Shown in pieces: positions 7,061-14,934 of a stretch of 18,343 nt of DNA (its first letter is position 1; every line of letters starts with the position of its first letter). Both the position numbers and the translations under genes were made by a program. Source of the stretch: CAZVWV01 sp964631745 (GTDB taxonomy: Bacteria > Bdellovibrionota_C > UBA2361 > JBGSMV01); contig CAZVWV010000077.1 in NCBI GenBank assembly GCA_964631745.1, positions 1 through 18,343 of the forward strand. The letters run 5' to 3'. The notes beneath the pieces were generated by a model, which was not told the origin of the DNA, searched no databases, and worked only from the letters and a program-made list of their open reading frames with translations.

Positions 7061-7089
7061 TTGCCATGACTGCCTTTGGCTGCTACACT
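7061..7089 (+). promoter_or_regulatory. Sigma-70 promoter of mnmG-topA
   Basis: TTGCCA (7061-7066), a 17-base spacer and TACACT (7084-7089). The predicted start point is near 7097, about 19 bases before the mnmG ATG. The mnmG ribosome binding site itself is weak. Confidence 0.65.
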
Positions 7090-7115
7090 CCCTTCGCTTT
7101 ACGGTACTAATATAT

Positions 7116-9020
7116 ATGTCTGAGTTCGAAATCATAGTTATAGGCGGAGGGCATGCCGGGGTTGAAGCAGCTTGCGCCGCGTCGCGCCTTGGGGTGCGCA
7201 CGTTATTGGTGACCCTCAGAAAAGCCGGCATCGGGCAGATGTCTTGCAACCCTGCCATCGGCGGATTGGGGAAAGGGCAGCTCGTGAAGGAGGTGGATGC
7301 CCTGGGCGGCGTAATGGGTCGTGCCATCGACCGTACTGGCATTCAGTTTCGAACCCTAAATGCCAGTAAGGGACCGGCAGTGCGAGCCTCGCGGGCCCAG
7401 GCCGATAGAGATCTTTACCGGGACGAAGTTGGACGCATGGTCGCATCCCAACCTCATATAAGCGTTTTAGAAGGCGAGGTCCGCTCGATTCATCGCGAGG
7501 GCGAGAATGTTGCCGGGATTGTGCTGGCAGATGGCAGCGCCATTGCATGCAGGGCGCTTGTTATAACTACCGGAACATTTTTACGCGGCTTAATGCATAC
7601 CGGTGTTACTCAAACTCCTGGCGGCCGAGTTGGGGACTCGCCCGCTGCCTCACTTAGCAGCTCTTTGGCCGAGATGGGATTTAGTTTGGGCAGACTTAAA
7701 ACCGGCACGCCACCTCGACTTAGCAAGAAGAGCATTAATTTTTCGACATTGTTAGAACAACCCGGCGAAATTCCCGCCAGACCCTTTTCGATAATGACAA
7801 AAGAGATTTCTCAGCCGCAGATTTCGTGTTGGATCACCGCCACTAGTGAACGCACACATGAAATAATCCGCGCTAACCGTGAGCACAGCCCGATTTTTAA
7901 CGGTCAGATAAAATCCGGCGGCCCGCGTTACTGCCCTTCTATTGAGGACAAGGTCTATCGTTTCGCCGACAAAACCCAGCATCAGATCTTTCTTGAACCC
8001 GAGGGTTACGACAGCGATTTAGTTTATCCAAACGGGATCTCCACCAGCTTGCCAACTGATGTGCAAGAGGAGTTCGTACGCACCATCGTGGGGCTAGAAA
8101 ATGTCAAAATCGTTCAACACGGTTACGCGGTTGAATATGATTTTGTGGACCCTAGAAGTCTGCGCCCTACCCTTGAGACTAAGCTCTGCCAGGGGCTTTT
8201 CTTAGCTGGGCAGATAAACGGCACCTCTGGATATGAAGAAGCGGCGGCTCAGGGGATAATTGCCGGAGCAAACGCGGCTCTTAAAATTTTGGACAAGGAC
8301 GCTTTAATAATAGATCGCGGGCAGGGATACATCGGAGTCATGATCGATGACCTGATTACCAACGGCGTGGACGAGCCCTATCGCATGTTCACCTCGCGCG
8401 CGGAATATCGATTGGTTCTTAGAGAGGATAACGCCTCAAGGAGATTAACTCCTTTAGGGATGGCATGTGGTTTAGTGACGCCGGAGCAAAGTAGGCGCTT
8501 CGAAGAATCAGAAAGGTGCCGCGCTACCTTGATGAAATTTGTGAGCAAGCATCGAGTGAAGCCCACAGCGGCGGTAAATCAGTGGCTAACGGAGAAAAAT
8601 AGCGCTCTCCTCAAAGATAGCATTACCATAGATGCCCTGGTGCGACGCCCCGAGATCTCGCTTCATACGGTGCTGCAAGATTTACTGCCCGAAGGCGCGC
8701 TTGAGCCGGAAGCTGCTGAAGGGCGGCAGAACCGGGATTTACTGGACGCCTTGGAAACCGAGCTTAAATTTGCAGGCTATCTTAGCCGCCAAGAGGAGGA
8801 TATTCGCAAATTAAAGCGCTCTGAGGGGGAGTATATACCGGATCAATTTAATTACGACTCTGTGCCGGGTCTTCGCATCGAAGCGTTGGAGAAACTTAAG
8901 AGAGTTAAACCATACTCGCTCGGACAGGCTATGCGGATTCCCGGAGTAACTCCAAGCACTATCTCGCTTTTGGCAGTATATCTGAAGCGTTTTAAAGAGA
9001 CACAAAAGAAGGCGGCTTAG
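7116..9020 (+). CDS. mnmG: tRNA uridine-5-carboxymethylaminomethyl modification enzyme MnmG (GidA)
   Basis: The 634-residue FAD protein works with MnmE to modify the wobble uridine (position 34) of certain tRNAs. The FAD-binding motif IGGGHAGVEAA is at residues 9-19. Family blocks are intact: SCNPAIGGLGKGQLVKEVDA, LNASKGPAVRASRAQ, RLKTGTPPRL, and the catalytic-cysteine motif GGPRYCPSIEDK with Cys273. Also present are LFLAGQINGTSGYEEAAAQG and MFTSRAEYRL. The C-terminal helical domain that contacts tRNA and MnmE is present, so the protein is full length. It is the first gene of a unit with topA, 17 bases downstream. MnmE is not in the window. Confidence 0.97.
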   Translation: MSEFEIIVIGGGHAGVEAACAASRLGVRTLLVTLRKAGIGQMSCNPAIGGLGKGQLVKEVDALGGVMGRAIDRTGIQFRTLNASKGPAVRASRAQADRDLYRDEVGRMVASQPHISVLEGEVRSIHREGENVAGIVLADGSAIACRALVITTGTFLRGLMHTGVTQTPGGRVGDSPAASLSSSLAEMGFSLGRLKTGTPPRLSKKSINFSTLLEQPGEIPARPFSIMTKEISQPQISCWITATSERTHEIIRANREHSPIFNGQIKSGGPRYCPSIEDKVYRFADKTQHQIFLEPEGYDSDLVYPNGISTSLPTDVQEEFVRTIVGLENVKIVQHGYAVEYDFVDPRSLRPTLETKLCQGLFLAGQINGTSGYEEAAAQGIIAGANAALKILDKDALIIDRGQGYIGVMIDDLITNGVDEPYRMFTSRAEYRLVLREDNASRRLTPLGMACGLVTPEQSRRFEESERCRATLMKFVSKHRVKPTAAVNQWLTEKNSALLKDSITIDALVRRPEISLHTVLQDLLPEGALEPEAAEGRQNRDLLDALETELKFAGYLSRQEEDIRKLKRSEGEYIPDQFNYDSVPGLRIEALEKLKRVKPYSLGQAMRIPGVTPSTISLLAVYLKRFKETQKKAA

Positions 9021-9037
9021 ATCTTAAGGGATTAGAT

Positions 9038-11758
9038 ATGTCAAAAACACTTGTTATCGTAGAGTCGCCGACCAAGGCCAAAACAATCCAGAAATTCTTA
9101 GGGAAAGATTATACCATCACTGCTTCTTACGGACATGTGCGCGATCTTCCAAACGATGCTTCTGAAATTCCGCTTGAGCTAAAAAAAGAAAAATGGACCA
9201 GGCTTGGAATTAATGTGGACTCGAAGTTTGAGCCGCTTTACATAGTTCCCGACGAAAAAAAGAAGCGCGTCGCTGAACTCAAGAAGATGGTAAAGGAATC
9301 GAGCCAAGTGTTGCTGGCAACCGACGAGGACCGCGAGGGGGAGTCGATTAGTTGGCACTTGTGTGAAGTCTTGAAGCCGAAAGTTCCTGTCAAGCGTATG
9401 GTGTTTCATGAGATCACTAAGGAGGCTATCGCCGAGGCTTTGAGCAACCCCAGAGAGGTTGATCAGAATTTGGTTCGCGCCCAGGAGACCCGCCGCATTA
9501 TCGATAGGCTCTTTGGATATAGTGTTAGCCCCGTGCTTTGGAAGAAGATGGCGCCGCGCTTGAGTGCCGGCCGGGTTCAGAGCGTAGCCTTGCGATTACT
9601 GGTCGAGCGTGAGCGAGAGCGCATACGCTTTCGAAAATCGGAGTATTGGAATTTAGCGGCGCATTTTTCAAAGCTAGGAGCTAGTGAACAGTTCGAAGCG
9701 GAGCTTACCCATCTAGATGGGAAACGCATAGCTAGCGGAAAAGATTTCGAACCTACTACCGGAAAGCTCAAATCTCAGGACGTGGTCTTGCTTGGCTCGG
9801 AAGAAGCTGAAGAGCTGAAAAAGAAATTGATCTTAAAAAATCCTCAGGTCGCATCTATTGAGGAAAAACCCTTTAGCCAAAAGCCTTCCGCTCCATTTAC
9901 CACTTCGACCCTACAACAAGAGGCCAGCAGAAAACTTAGTTTCTCGGCTAGGCGCACGATGCAAGTGGCGCAGATGCTTTATGAGAACGGTTTAATTACA
10001 TACATGCGTACGGACTCGACCACGCTATCGAGCGAAGCCCTAAATGCCGCGCGCACATTGATCGCGAGGGACTACGGCCAAGAATATCTGCATCCCGATG
10101 TGCGTCTCTATCAAACCAAGGTAAAAAACGCCCAAGAGGCGCATGAGGCCATACGCCCAGCTGGCGCAGAGTTTACCGCCTTGGATCTCGTCAAAGAAAA
10201 ATTTGGCCAAGAAGCTTTTAGGCTGTACGAACTAATCTGGAAACGCACGGTAGCCTCGCAGATGAGGGACTCAAGGGGCACGCGAGTTGTGGTGCATATC
10301 AAACTTGATCAGGCAAACTTTAGAGCCTCAGGTATGACGATAGAGTTTCCTGGTTTTTTACGGGCGTATGTTGAAGGCTCGGATGACCCGGAAGCAGAAT
10401 TGGCCGACAGAGAACGTCTCCTGCCAAAACTTGTAGAAGGCGAGTCGCTTCAAACCCAGAAACTTGAGGCTTTGGGGCACGAGACTCAGGCGCCCGCCAG
10501 GTACACTGAGGGCACACTGATTAAAGAGCTTGAGCGGCTCGGCATCGGTCGACCAAGCACCTGGGCTACGATTGTGGATGTGGTGCTTTCAAGATCATAC
10601 GCTTTCAAAAAAGGGAACGCGCTTGTGCCGACATTCTTGGCGGTCGCTGTGGCAGGGTTAATGGAGAAGTATTTTACCGACGTGGTCGACTTCGAGTTCA
10701 CGGCCCGAATGGAGGATGACTTAGACGCAATAGCGCGCGGTGAAGCCGATGGCCTTAAGTATTTAAATGCATTCTATTTTGGAAACGGTCACCCAGGATT
10801 GAAGAAATTAGTTCTTGAAGGCGAGGAAAAGATCGATCCACGCTTGGTGTGCGGATTACCGCTTGGAAAGTCCGATGACGGAAAAGATCTCGAAGTTCGC
10901 ATCGGCCGCTTTGGACCGTTCGTTAGTAACGGAGAAACTCGCTCTGGCCTACCGGATGGTTTGGCACCGGACGAACTTACTATTTCGTTAGCGGAGGATC
11001 TTTTACGACAGGCCGCCAAAGGTCCGCAGGCTTTGGGTAATCATCCCGAGAGCGGGCTTCCGATCTACGCCAAGAAAGGACGCTTTGGGCCGTATGTGCA
11101 GATGGGGGATATGGTGGAAGGGGGCGAGAAGCCAAAGATGGCCTCCTTGCTTGCCGGAATGACTCTAGAAACCATGACACTTGAGGTGGCTTTAAGATTG
11201 TTATCTCTGCCCAAGGTAGTCGGAAAAAATCCCGAGAACAACGAAGATATCGTGGCCTCAAATGGGCGTTATGGCCCGTACATTAAGTGCTCCGCCGAAA
11301 CCCGCAGCCTTGGCGAGATCTCTCCGCTGGACGTGACACTCGATCAGGCTATAGCTTTGCTTAAAGAACCAAAGCGCAGAGGCCGCGGAGCTGGTTCCCA
11401 ACCCAAAGTGCTAAAAGAGATCGGCAAACATCCGGTGAGTGATACTCTGATTACACTTCGCTCCGGACGATACGGACCGTACGTAAGTGACGGAACCCTG
11501 AACGCTTCGCTCACCAAGGGCAGCGATCCCGAAACTTTATCGATAGCAGACGCCGTGGCGCTTCTTGAAGCCCGCGCCCGCTACATCGAAGAAACTGGCG
11601 GAAAGAAACGAGGCGGCAGAAAAGTCGCCAAGAAAGCGCCAAAGAGCCCAAGTAAAGCCAAGAAGAAACCAGTTGGAGAGGATACGGGAGAAGAGGCAGA
11701 AGCTAGTGCTAAAGTGAAAGCGCCTCGAGCGAAGAAAGCTAAGAGCAAGAAGAGCTGA
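9038..11758 (+). CDS. topA: DNA topoisomerase I (type IA)
   Basis: The 906-residue enzyme relaxes negative supercoils by passing a strand through a transient single-strand break. The Toprim domain starts at residue 1 (Glu9 in VIVESPTKA; Asp96, Asp98 and Glu100 in ATDEDREGE). The catalytic tyrosine is Tyr322 in ITYMRTDSTTLS. The C-terminal half lacks Cys4 zinc fingers. Instead it has repeated units with the pattern GR(F/Y)GP(Y/F)V: RFGPFVSNG, RFGPYVQMG, RYGPYIKC and RYGPYVSDG. This is the common non-zinc C-terminal repeat arrangement. From about residue 850 there is a lysine- and alanine-rich tail, likely for DNA binding. A good AAGGG ribosome binding site lies 7 bases before ATG. It is probably co-transcribed with mnmG. 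No clear terminator follows; only a weak TAGATC/GATCTA pair is seen near 11785-11810. Confidence 0.97.
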   Translation: MSKTLVIVESPTKAKTIQKFLGKDYTITASYGHVRDLPNDASEIPLELKKEKWTRLGINVDSKFEPLYIVPDEKKKRVAELKKMVKESSQVLLATDEDREGESISWHLCEVLKPKVPVKRMVFHEITKEAIAEALSNPREVDQNLVRAQETRRIIDRLFGYSVSPVLWKKMAPRLSAGRVQSVALRLLVERERERIRFRKSEYWNLAAHFSKLGASEQFEAELTHLDGKRIASGKDFEPTTGKLKSQDVVLLGSEEAEELKKKLILKNPQVASIEEKPFSQKPSAPFTTSTLQQEASRKLSFSARRTMQVAQMLYENGLITYMRTDSTTLSSEALNAARTLIARDYGQEYLHPDVRLYQTKVKNAQEAHEAIRPAGAEFTALDLVKEKFGQEAFRLYELIWKRTVASQMRDSRGTRVVVHIKLDQANFRASGMTIEFPGFLRAYVEGSDDPEAELADRERLLPKLVEGESLQTQKLEALGHETQAPARYTEGTLIKELERLGIGRPSTWATIVDVVLSRSYAFKKGNALVPTFLAVAVAGLMEKYFTDVVDFEFTARMEDDLDAIARGEADGLKYLNAFYFGNGHPGLKKLVLEGEEKIDPRLVCGLPLGKSDDGKDLEVRIGRFGPFVSNGETRSGLPDGLAPDELTISLAEDLLRQAAKGPQALGNHPESGLPIYAKKGRFGPYVQMGDMVEGGEKPKMASLLAGMTLETMTLEVALRLLSLPKVVGKNPENNEDIVASNGRYGPYIKCSAETRSLGEISPLDVTLDQAIALLKEPKRRGRGAGSQPKVLKEIGKHPVSDTLITLRSGRYGPYVSDGTLNASLTKGSDPETLSIADAVALLEARARYIEETGGKKRGGRKVAKKAPKSPSKAKKKPVGEDTGEEAEASAKVKAPRAKKAKSKKS

Positions 11759-11825
11759 GTGGGAACGATAGCCAAATATATGAGGTAGATCGGGAAATTG
11801 GCTGATCTAGCACCAACATTTGACT

Positions 11826-11996
11826 ATGACCCTCAATACCAAAGAAATCGACCGGAGCAGCTTTACTCAAACTAGAGCAGGCACGCCTATCCTGGCGCAT
11901 GGTGTAAAAATTTGGCATGATTGCTGCATTGGGCTTACCATCGCAATGCTGGCGCTTGGCTGCTTGATGGCGGGCTGTGTTAAATTAGCGACTTAG
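11826..11996 (+). CDS. Possible small hydrophobic protein (56 residues)
   Basis: This open frame begins at ATG 11826 and ends at TAG 11994-11996. The first 35 residues are hydrophilic. The last 20 (LTIAMLALGCLMAGC then VKLAT) form a hydrophobic stretch containing LMAGC, which resembles a lipobox. An internal ATG at 11946 would give only a 16-residue peptide. No ribosome binding site is visible, so translation is doubtful. It ends 21 bases before the ATG of the cytochrome-like gene and may simply be part of its leader. Confidence 0.25.
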   Translation: MTLNTKEIDRSSFTQTRAGTPILAHGVKIWHDCCIGLTIAMLALGCLMAGCVKLAT

Positions 11997-12017
11997 CTGT
12001 TTTTTTTGGAGATCTAC

Positions 12018-12476
12018 ATGGAAATTATTTCATCTGTGCTTAGTGTTGTTAGTTCGTTGGCGCTTAGCCTTAGTTTAGGCACGCAGCTAGGTTCTACTAG
12101 TTCAAAAGAAGGAAGTGGCTTCAAGCAGCAGGCCATTTATGCCGCCGCACTTAAGTGCAAGGCAGGTTTTAAGAAGGGAAAGACGCCGGTGCTCTTAGTC
12201 CCCGGCGCCAAGCTTGCTTGCGTTGATGCGATGTTGGTGTCGGGCGGGAAGCGCATATTAACCAAAGGTACCTGTGGCACCTGCCATGCTCAAAGTGGAA
12301 TTGCGCCGTACTCGCTTACGAATTCAAAACTGTATGCACAGCTTTATAACCTAAAGCCCGCGAGTTTAAAGTCAGCTTTTAACGCGCATGCGGCAGAGAT
12401 GGCGGGCTCGACTGTCAAAAGTGCTCAACTAAAGAGTATCTCCGCCTTCTTGCAGACCCTGGCGCCGCCGTTTTAG
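12018..12476 (+). CDS. Exported c-type cytochrome-like monohaem protein
   Basis: The 152-residue product starts with a hydrophobic export signal (about residues 1-25, rich in L, S and V). It has one covalent haem motif, CGTCH, within TKGTCGTCHAQSG. A possible distal ligand is the Met in AHAAEMAGSTV, and the C-terminal helix LKSISAFLQTLAPPF resembles the last helix of class I cytochromes c. It would act as a periplasmic electron carrier or sensor; the partner is unknown. ATG 12018 is supported by GGAG at 12008-12011 with a 6-base spacer. An in-frame TTG at 12006 would overlap that site. The segment before the haem motif (about 60 residues) contains two further cysteines and matches nothing I know. 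It appears to be a single-gene unit. Confidence 0.75.
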   Translation: MEIISSVLSVVSSLALSLSLGTQLGSTSSKEGSGFKQQAIYAAALKCKAGFKKGKTPVLLVPGAKLACVDAMLVSGGKRILTKGTCGTCHAQSGIAPYSLTNSKLYAQLYNLKPASLKSAFNAHAAEMAGSTVKSAQLKSISAFLQTLAPPF

Positions 12477-12521
12477 TTACGGCTCGCAGACATGCGTGTA
12501 TGATTGCCAAATCATGGCTGC

Positions 12522-12560
12522 TTGAATATATATACCGACGGGGAAAATATATATATTCAA
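12522..12560. promoter_or_regulatory. Perfect 13-bp inverted repeat, likely operator of the orphan antitoxin gene
   Basis: TTGAATATATATA (12522-12534) and TATATATATTCAA (12548-12560) are exact inverted copies with 13 bases between. The right arm ends 14 bases before the ATG of an RHH-type antitoxin gene and includes a possible -10 (TATATT, 12552-12557). RHH antitoxins usually bind palindromes at their own promoters, so autoregulation is inferred. No good -35 box was found. Confidence 0.6.
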
Positions 12561-12574
12561 CTCAATCTATAGAA

Positions 12575-12784
12575 ATGGGTACCAAAAAGCGAATATCGTC
12601 GATCCTACCGGCCGATCTTTTGAGCGAAGCAACCGATCTGACTCGTCTCAATCAAACAGACACTCTTGTGCTTGCCTTGGGGGAGCTGATTCGCGCCTTT
12701 AAGCGTCAATCGATTTTAGGCTTGAAGGGCAAATTAAAAATCAATTTCAATATAGAACGCGATCGGGAGCGTCATAAGTTTTAA
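12575..12784 (+). CDS. VapB-like ribbon-helix-helix antitoxin, orphan
   Basis: The 69-residue protein begins with a short basic strand (KKRISSILP), then two helices (residues about 12-24 and 28-44), the layout of a ribbon-helix-helix DNA-binding dimer. The tail GLKGKLKINFNIERDRERHKF resembles the toxin-binding tails of VapB antitoxins that carry a GK(I/L) motif. No PIN toxin gene follows; the next feature is a hairpin and then a convergent gene, so this is an orphan antitoxin or a stand-alone repressor. ATG 12575 keeps the RHH start and leaves the 13-bp palindrome upstream. An in-frame ATG at 12500 would put the palindrome inside the coding sequence. No ribosome binding site is clear. Confidence 0.65.
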   Translation: MGTKKRISSILPADLLSEATDLTRLNQTDTLVLALGELIRAFKRQSILGLKGKLKINFNIERDRERHKF

Positions 12785-12801
12785 GCAAGTCGGGATTTCT
12801 C

Positions 12802-12844
12802 ACTTCGGATGCGGCGCTAGCAAGCGCAGCGCGCATCCTGAAGT
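12802..12844. terminator. Long hairpin between convergent genes
   Basis: ACTTCGGATGCG pairs with CGCATCCTGAAGT (12 bp with one bulge), and GCGCT with AGCGC forms an inner stem. No T run follows on either strand, so it is not a classical intrinsic terminator. It sits between the orphan antitoxin gene and glutamine synthetase, where a shared terminator or an mRNA 3'-end stabiliser would fit. Confidence 0.5.
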
Positions 12845-12957
12845 TGATCGTCATTAATAAGTAAAACGGGCTGAGAGGCTCCTGATTTATCTCCCTGATG
12901 TGTTTTTAGTGAGGTAAGCGGACAAGGTTCCACTCAGACTCTCTTGCCCATTTCCGC

Positions 12958-14400
12958 TCAGAACTTAGTCCAAATATACTGATTTGTAACTTCGTGATGA
13001 AAAACAATTTCGCTGGTTTTCACCAGTGTGCCCAGTTCTCGCGGACAGCGATCGGCTGAAGCAATTTTTCGTTCCACGAACTTATCTTTAACATCCTCGC
13101 CAAGCATCTCGCCCACAAAGGTGCTGCCTTTCATGAATTTTACGGCATCGTAAATATTATCAGGTAAGAAACGTGTGCGCGTGCGCCGATTTTCTGAGGT
13201 GATGGTCTCAGTCATGGGGCCGTACAAGCCTGTTTGCAAAAGCAGCAGGAATGACAGGTATGGGTTTGAGTCCGGGGCCACAGTGCGCACCTCGATGCGC
13301 GCAGATTTTTCGTTTCCTAGCGGTATGCGCACCATGGATGTGCGGTCGACCGGGGATGATTTAATCTGATTTGGGGCTTCAAAATGCGGATCCAATCTTC
13401 TGTAGGCGTTGACGCTGCTATTTAGAACCAAGCAGATATCGTTAGCGTTATTTAGGATGCGGTCCACGAAATCCCAAGCCTTAGCGGAGAGCCCTTCTTC
13501 GCCTTTTTTGTCGTGAAAGATATTCTTATCTCCTTTGGAGAGAGACATGTTGCAATGCATGCCGGAGCCGTTAATGCCGGCCACAGGTTTTGGTAAAAAG
13601 CTTGAGGTGAGACCCATGGTGTTTGCAACTTGTCGAGCAGAGAGCTTGTAAAGTTGCAGCTGATCGGCCGCAAGTAGCGCGTCGCAGTAACTGTAGTTAA
13701 GTTCAAACTGTGAGGGCGCAACCTCAGGATGATCCTTTTCGTTTTGAAATCCCATCGAACGCTGAGCTTCTGCCAAGCGATCGATAAATAGTTTTAGCGG
13801 GTCCTGCGGTAAGGAATGATAATATCCACCGCTTGAAACGAGCTTAAATCCTTCCCGTGAATTATAAACCTGCTCGGCGTTAATTCCTTGGAAGAGAAAG
13901 CCTTCGCATTCAACAGAGATATTCGCAGTTAAACCTTCTTGCGTGTAAAGCGTCTCGCAAAAATCCTTAAGCCTGCCGCGCATATCCGATTTGTAGTTAG
14001 AGCCATCGCGATCTTTTATTAAACCAAAAACCGAAACCTTTCCCGGCCCAAAAATGTCAGAGGGTAACCAACGAAAGCTTCCCCAATCGATCTCAAGTCG
14101 CAGGTCCGACTCCTTCACCTGAGAGAAGCCTCTAATGGAAGAGCCGTCGAAAGTTAGATTGTCAAACGATTTAAGTAGGAATTTCTTGTCGTAGTCCAAC
14201 ATATGGAAGCGGCCTTCCAAGTCAGTGAAGCAAACAGTAAGAGCCTTGATACGTTTTTCATCGGTTAGGTAGCGCAGATAATGCTCTTTTAGTTCGTGCT
14301 CAGCCGTTCGTCGCTGCACGCGCTCTTTGGCTTCAAGATTTAGCTCTTCGAGCTGGTCGTAGGCGATCTCGAGGAAGTTTCTTAGGGGGGTAGGATTCAT
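12958..14400 (-). CDS. Glutamine synthetase (GS I-like)
   Basis: The 480-residue enzyme makes glutamine from glutamate, ammonia and ATP in the cytoplasm. Family motifs in order: FDGSSIRGF (residues 84-92), the metal-ligand strand VECEGFLF (163-170), EVAPSQFELNY (226-236), NGSGMHCNMS (277-286), NAYRRLDPHFEAP (331-343), and ARIEVRTVAPDSNPY (367-381). The adenylylation loop (NLYDLP in regulated enzymes) reads NIYDAV here, so control by adenylylation is doubtful. An N-terminal extension of about 50 charged residues precedes the beta-grasp domain. A GS paralogue with a different amine acceptor cannot be ruled out. A minus-strand AAGGA lies about 13 bases before the ATG. The gene stands alone, converging on the orphan antitoxin and diverging from the vapBC locus. 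Confidence 0.9.
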   Translation of the reverse strand: MNPTPLRNFLEIAYDQLEELNLEAKERVQRRTAEHELKEHYLRYLTDEKRIKALTVCFTDLEGRFHMLDYDKKFLLKSFDNLTFDGSSIRGFSQVKESDLRLEIDWGSFRWLPSDIFGPGKVSVFGLIKDRDGSNYKSDMRGRLKDFCETLYTQEGLTANISVECEGFLFQGINAEQVYNSREGFKLVSSGGYYHSLPQDPLKLFIDRLAEAQRSMGFQNEKDHPEVAPSQFELNYSYCDALLAADQLQLYKLSARQVANTMGLTSSFLPKPVAGINGSGMHCNMSLSKGDKNIFHDKKGEEGLSAKAWDFVDRILNNANDICLVLNSSVNAYRRLDPHFEAPNQIKSSPVDRTSMVRIPLGNEKSARIEVRTVAPDSNPYLSFLLLLQTGLYGPMTETITSENRRTRTRFLPDNIYDAVKFMKGSTFVGEMLGEDVKDKFVERKIASADRCPRELGTLVKTSEIVFHHEVTNQYIWTKF

Positions 14401-14451
14401 AAGAGTAGTTATCCTTAAGTTAGACAGCTTAATATTGTTTCGGAGGTGTTT

Positions 14452-14595
14452 ATGCTAAATTTAAGTGAAATTAATATAAATATATATCTATTTACTGTAA
14501 TATTAGCACAATTGGCAATAATTATTGATCAAATTCATATCTTTTCAAAGTGGTTTTTTGCCTTGACATCAAGTAGCTACCGTAGCTACTATTAA
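14452..14595 (+). CDS. Small hydrophobic protein upstream of the antitoxin gene
   Basis: This 47-residue frame has an ideal ribosome binding site: GGAGG at 14442-14446 with a 5-base spacer to ATG 14452. The product has a long apolar stretch with sequence INIYLFTVILAQLAIII around residues 9-25 and a second one near KWFFAL, so it would probably insert in the membrane. The TAA stop at 14593-14595 lies 4 bases before the antitoxin ATG. The frame runs through the antitoxin promoter and operator. I do not recognise the sequence. It could be a leader peptide, a small toxin-like membrane peptide, or a chance frame in AT-rich DNA; the strong binding site argues against chance. Confidence 0.45.
   Translation: MLNLSEININIYLFTVILAQLAIIIDQIHIFSKWFFALTSSSYRSYY
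14563..14592 (+). promoter_or_regulatory. Promoter and palindromic operator of the first toxin-antitoxin pair
   Basis: TTGACA (14563-14568, perfect -35) is followed after 18 bases by TACTAT (14587-14592). The spacer and -10 contain AGTAGCTA (14572-14579) and TAGCTACT (14583-14590) as exact inverted repeats 3 bases apart. Equivalently, there are two copies of the palindrome GTAGCTAC. The predicted transcript start (about 14599-14600) coincides with the antitoxin ATG at 14600. Autorepression by the antitoxin is inferred from the family. Confidence 0.7.
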
Positions 14596-14599
14596 GAGT

Positions 14600-14914
14600 A
14601 TGAGATCTGTTGGAATAAAGCTCTTAAAGAACAAATTGAGTAGCTACCTTAAGTACGTGCGTAAGGGAGAGTTGGTGCTGGTTACAGATCGCGGCGAAGT
14701 TGTAGCCGAGATTAGAAAACCCGGCAGCTCGTACGCCCTCGGAAACCCCAGTCGTATGGAAGCCTATCTTGAGGAATGTGCCGCCAACGGATCTGTGCAT
14801 CGTCCTGGCAGTAGCGCTCCCCCTTTTCCAGCCAGCAGCGCAGACCTTCTAAGGCCACCAATAAATGCAAGTGCCCAGGAGTTACTAAGAGAATCCAGAG
14901 AGGACAGGTACTGA
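14600..14914 (+). CDS. Phd/YefM-type antitoxin
   Basis: The 104-residue protein begins MRSVGIKLLKNKLSSYLKYV, then RKGELVLVTDRGEVVAEIRKP, the typical Phd/YefM DNA-binding N-terminal domain (about residues 1-45). The C-terminal part (about 55-104) is less ordered and ends in NASAQELLRESREDRY, as expected for the toxin-binding tail. It should neutralise the PIN toxin encoded 20 bases downstream and repress its own promoter. The gene has almost no leader: the -10 ends 7 bases before ATG. A third copy of the operator element GTAGCTAC lies inside the gene at 14640-14647. Confidence 0.85.
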   Translation: MRSVGIKLLKNKLSSYLKYVRKGELVLVTDRGEVVAEIRKPGSSYALGNPSRMEAYLEECAANGSVHRPGSSAPPFPASSADLLRPPINASAQELLRESREDRY

Positions 14915-14934
14915 GAATTGGACAACGACCTTCC

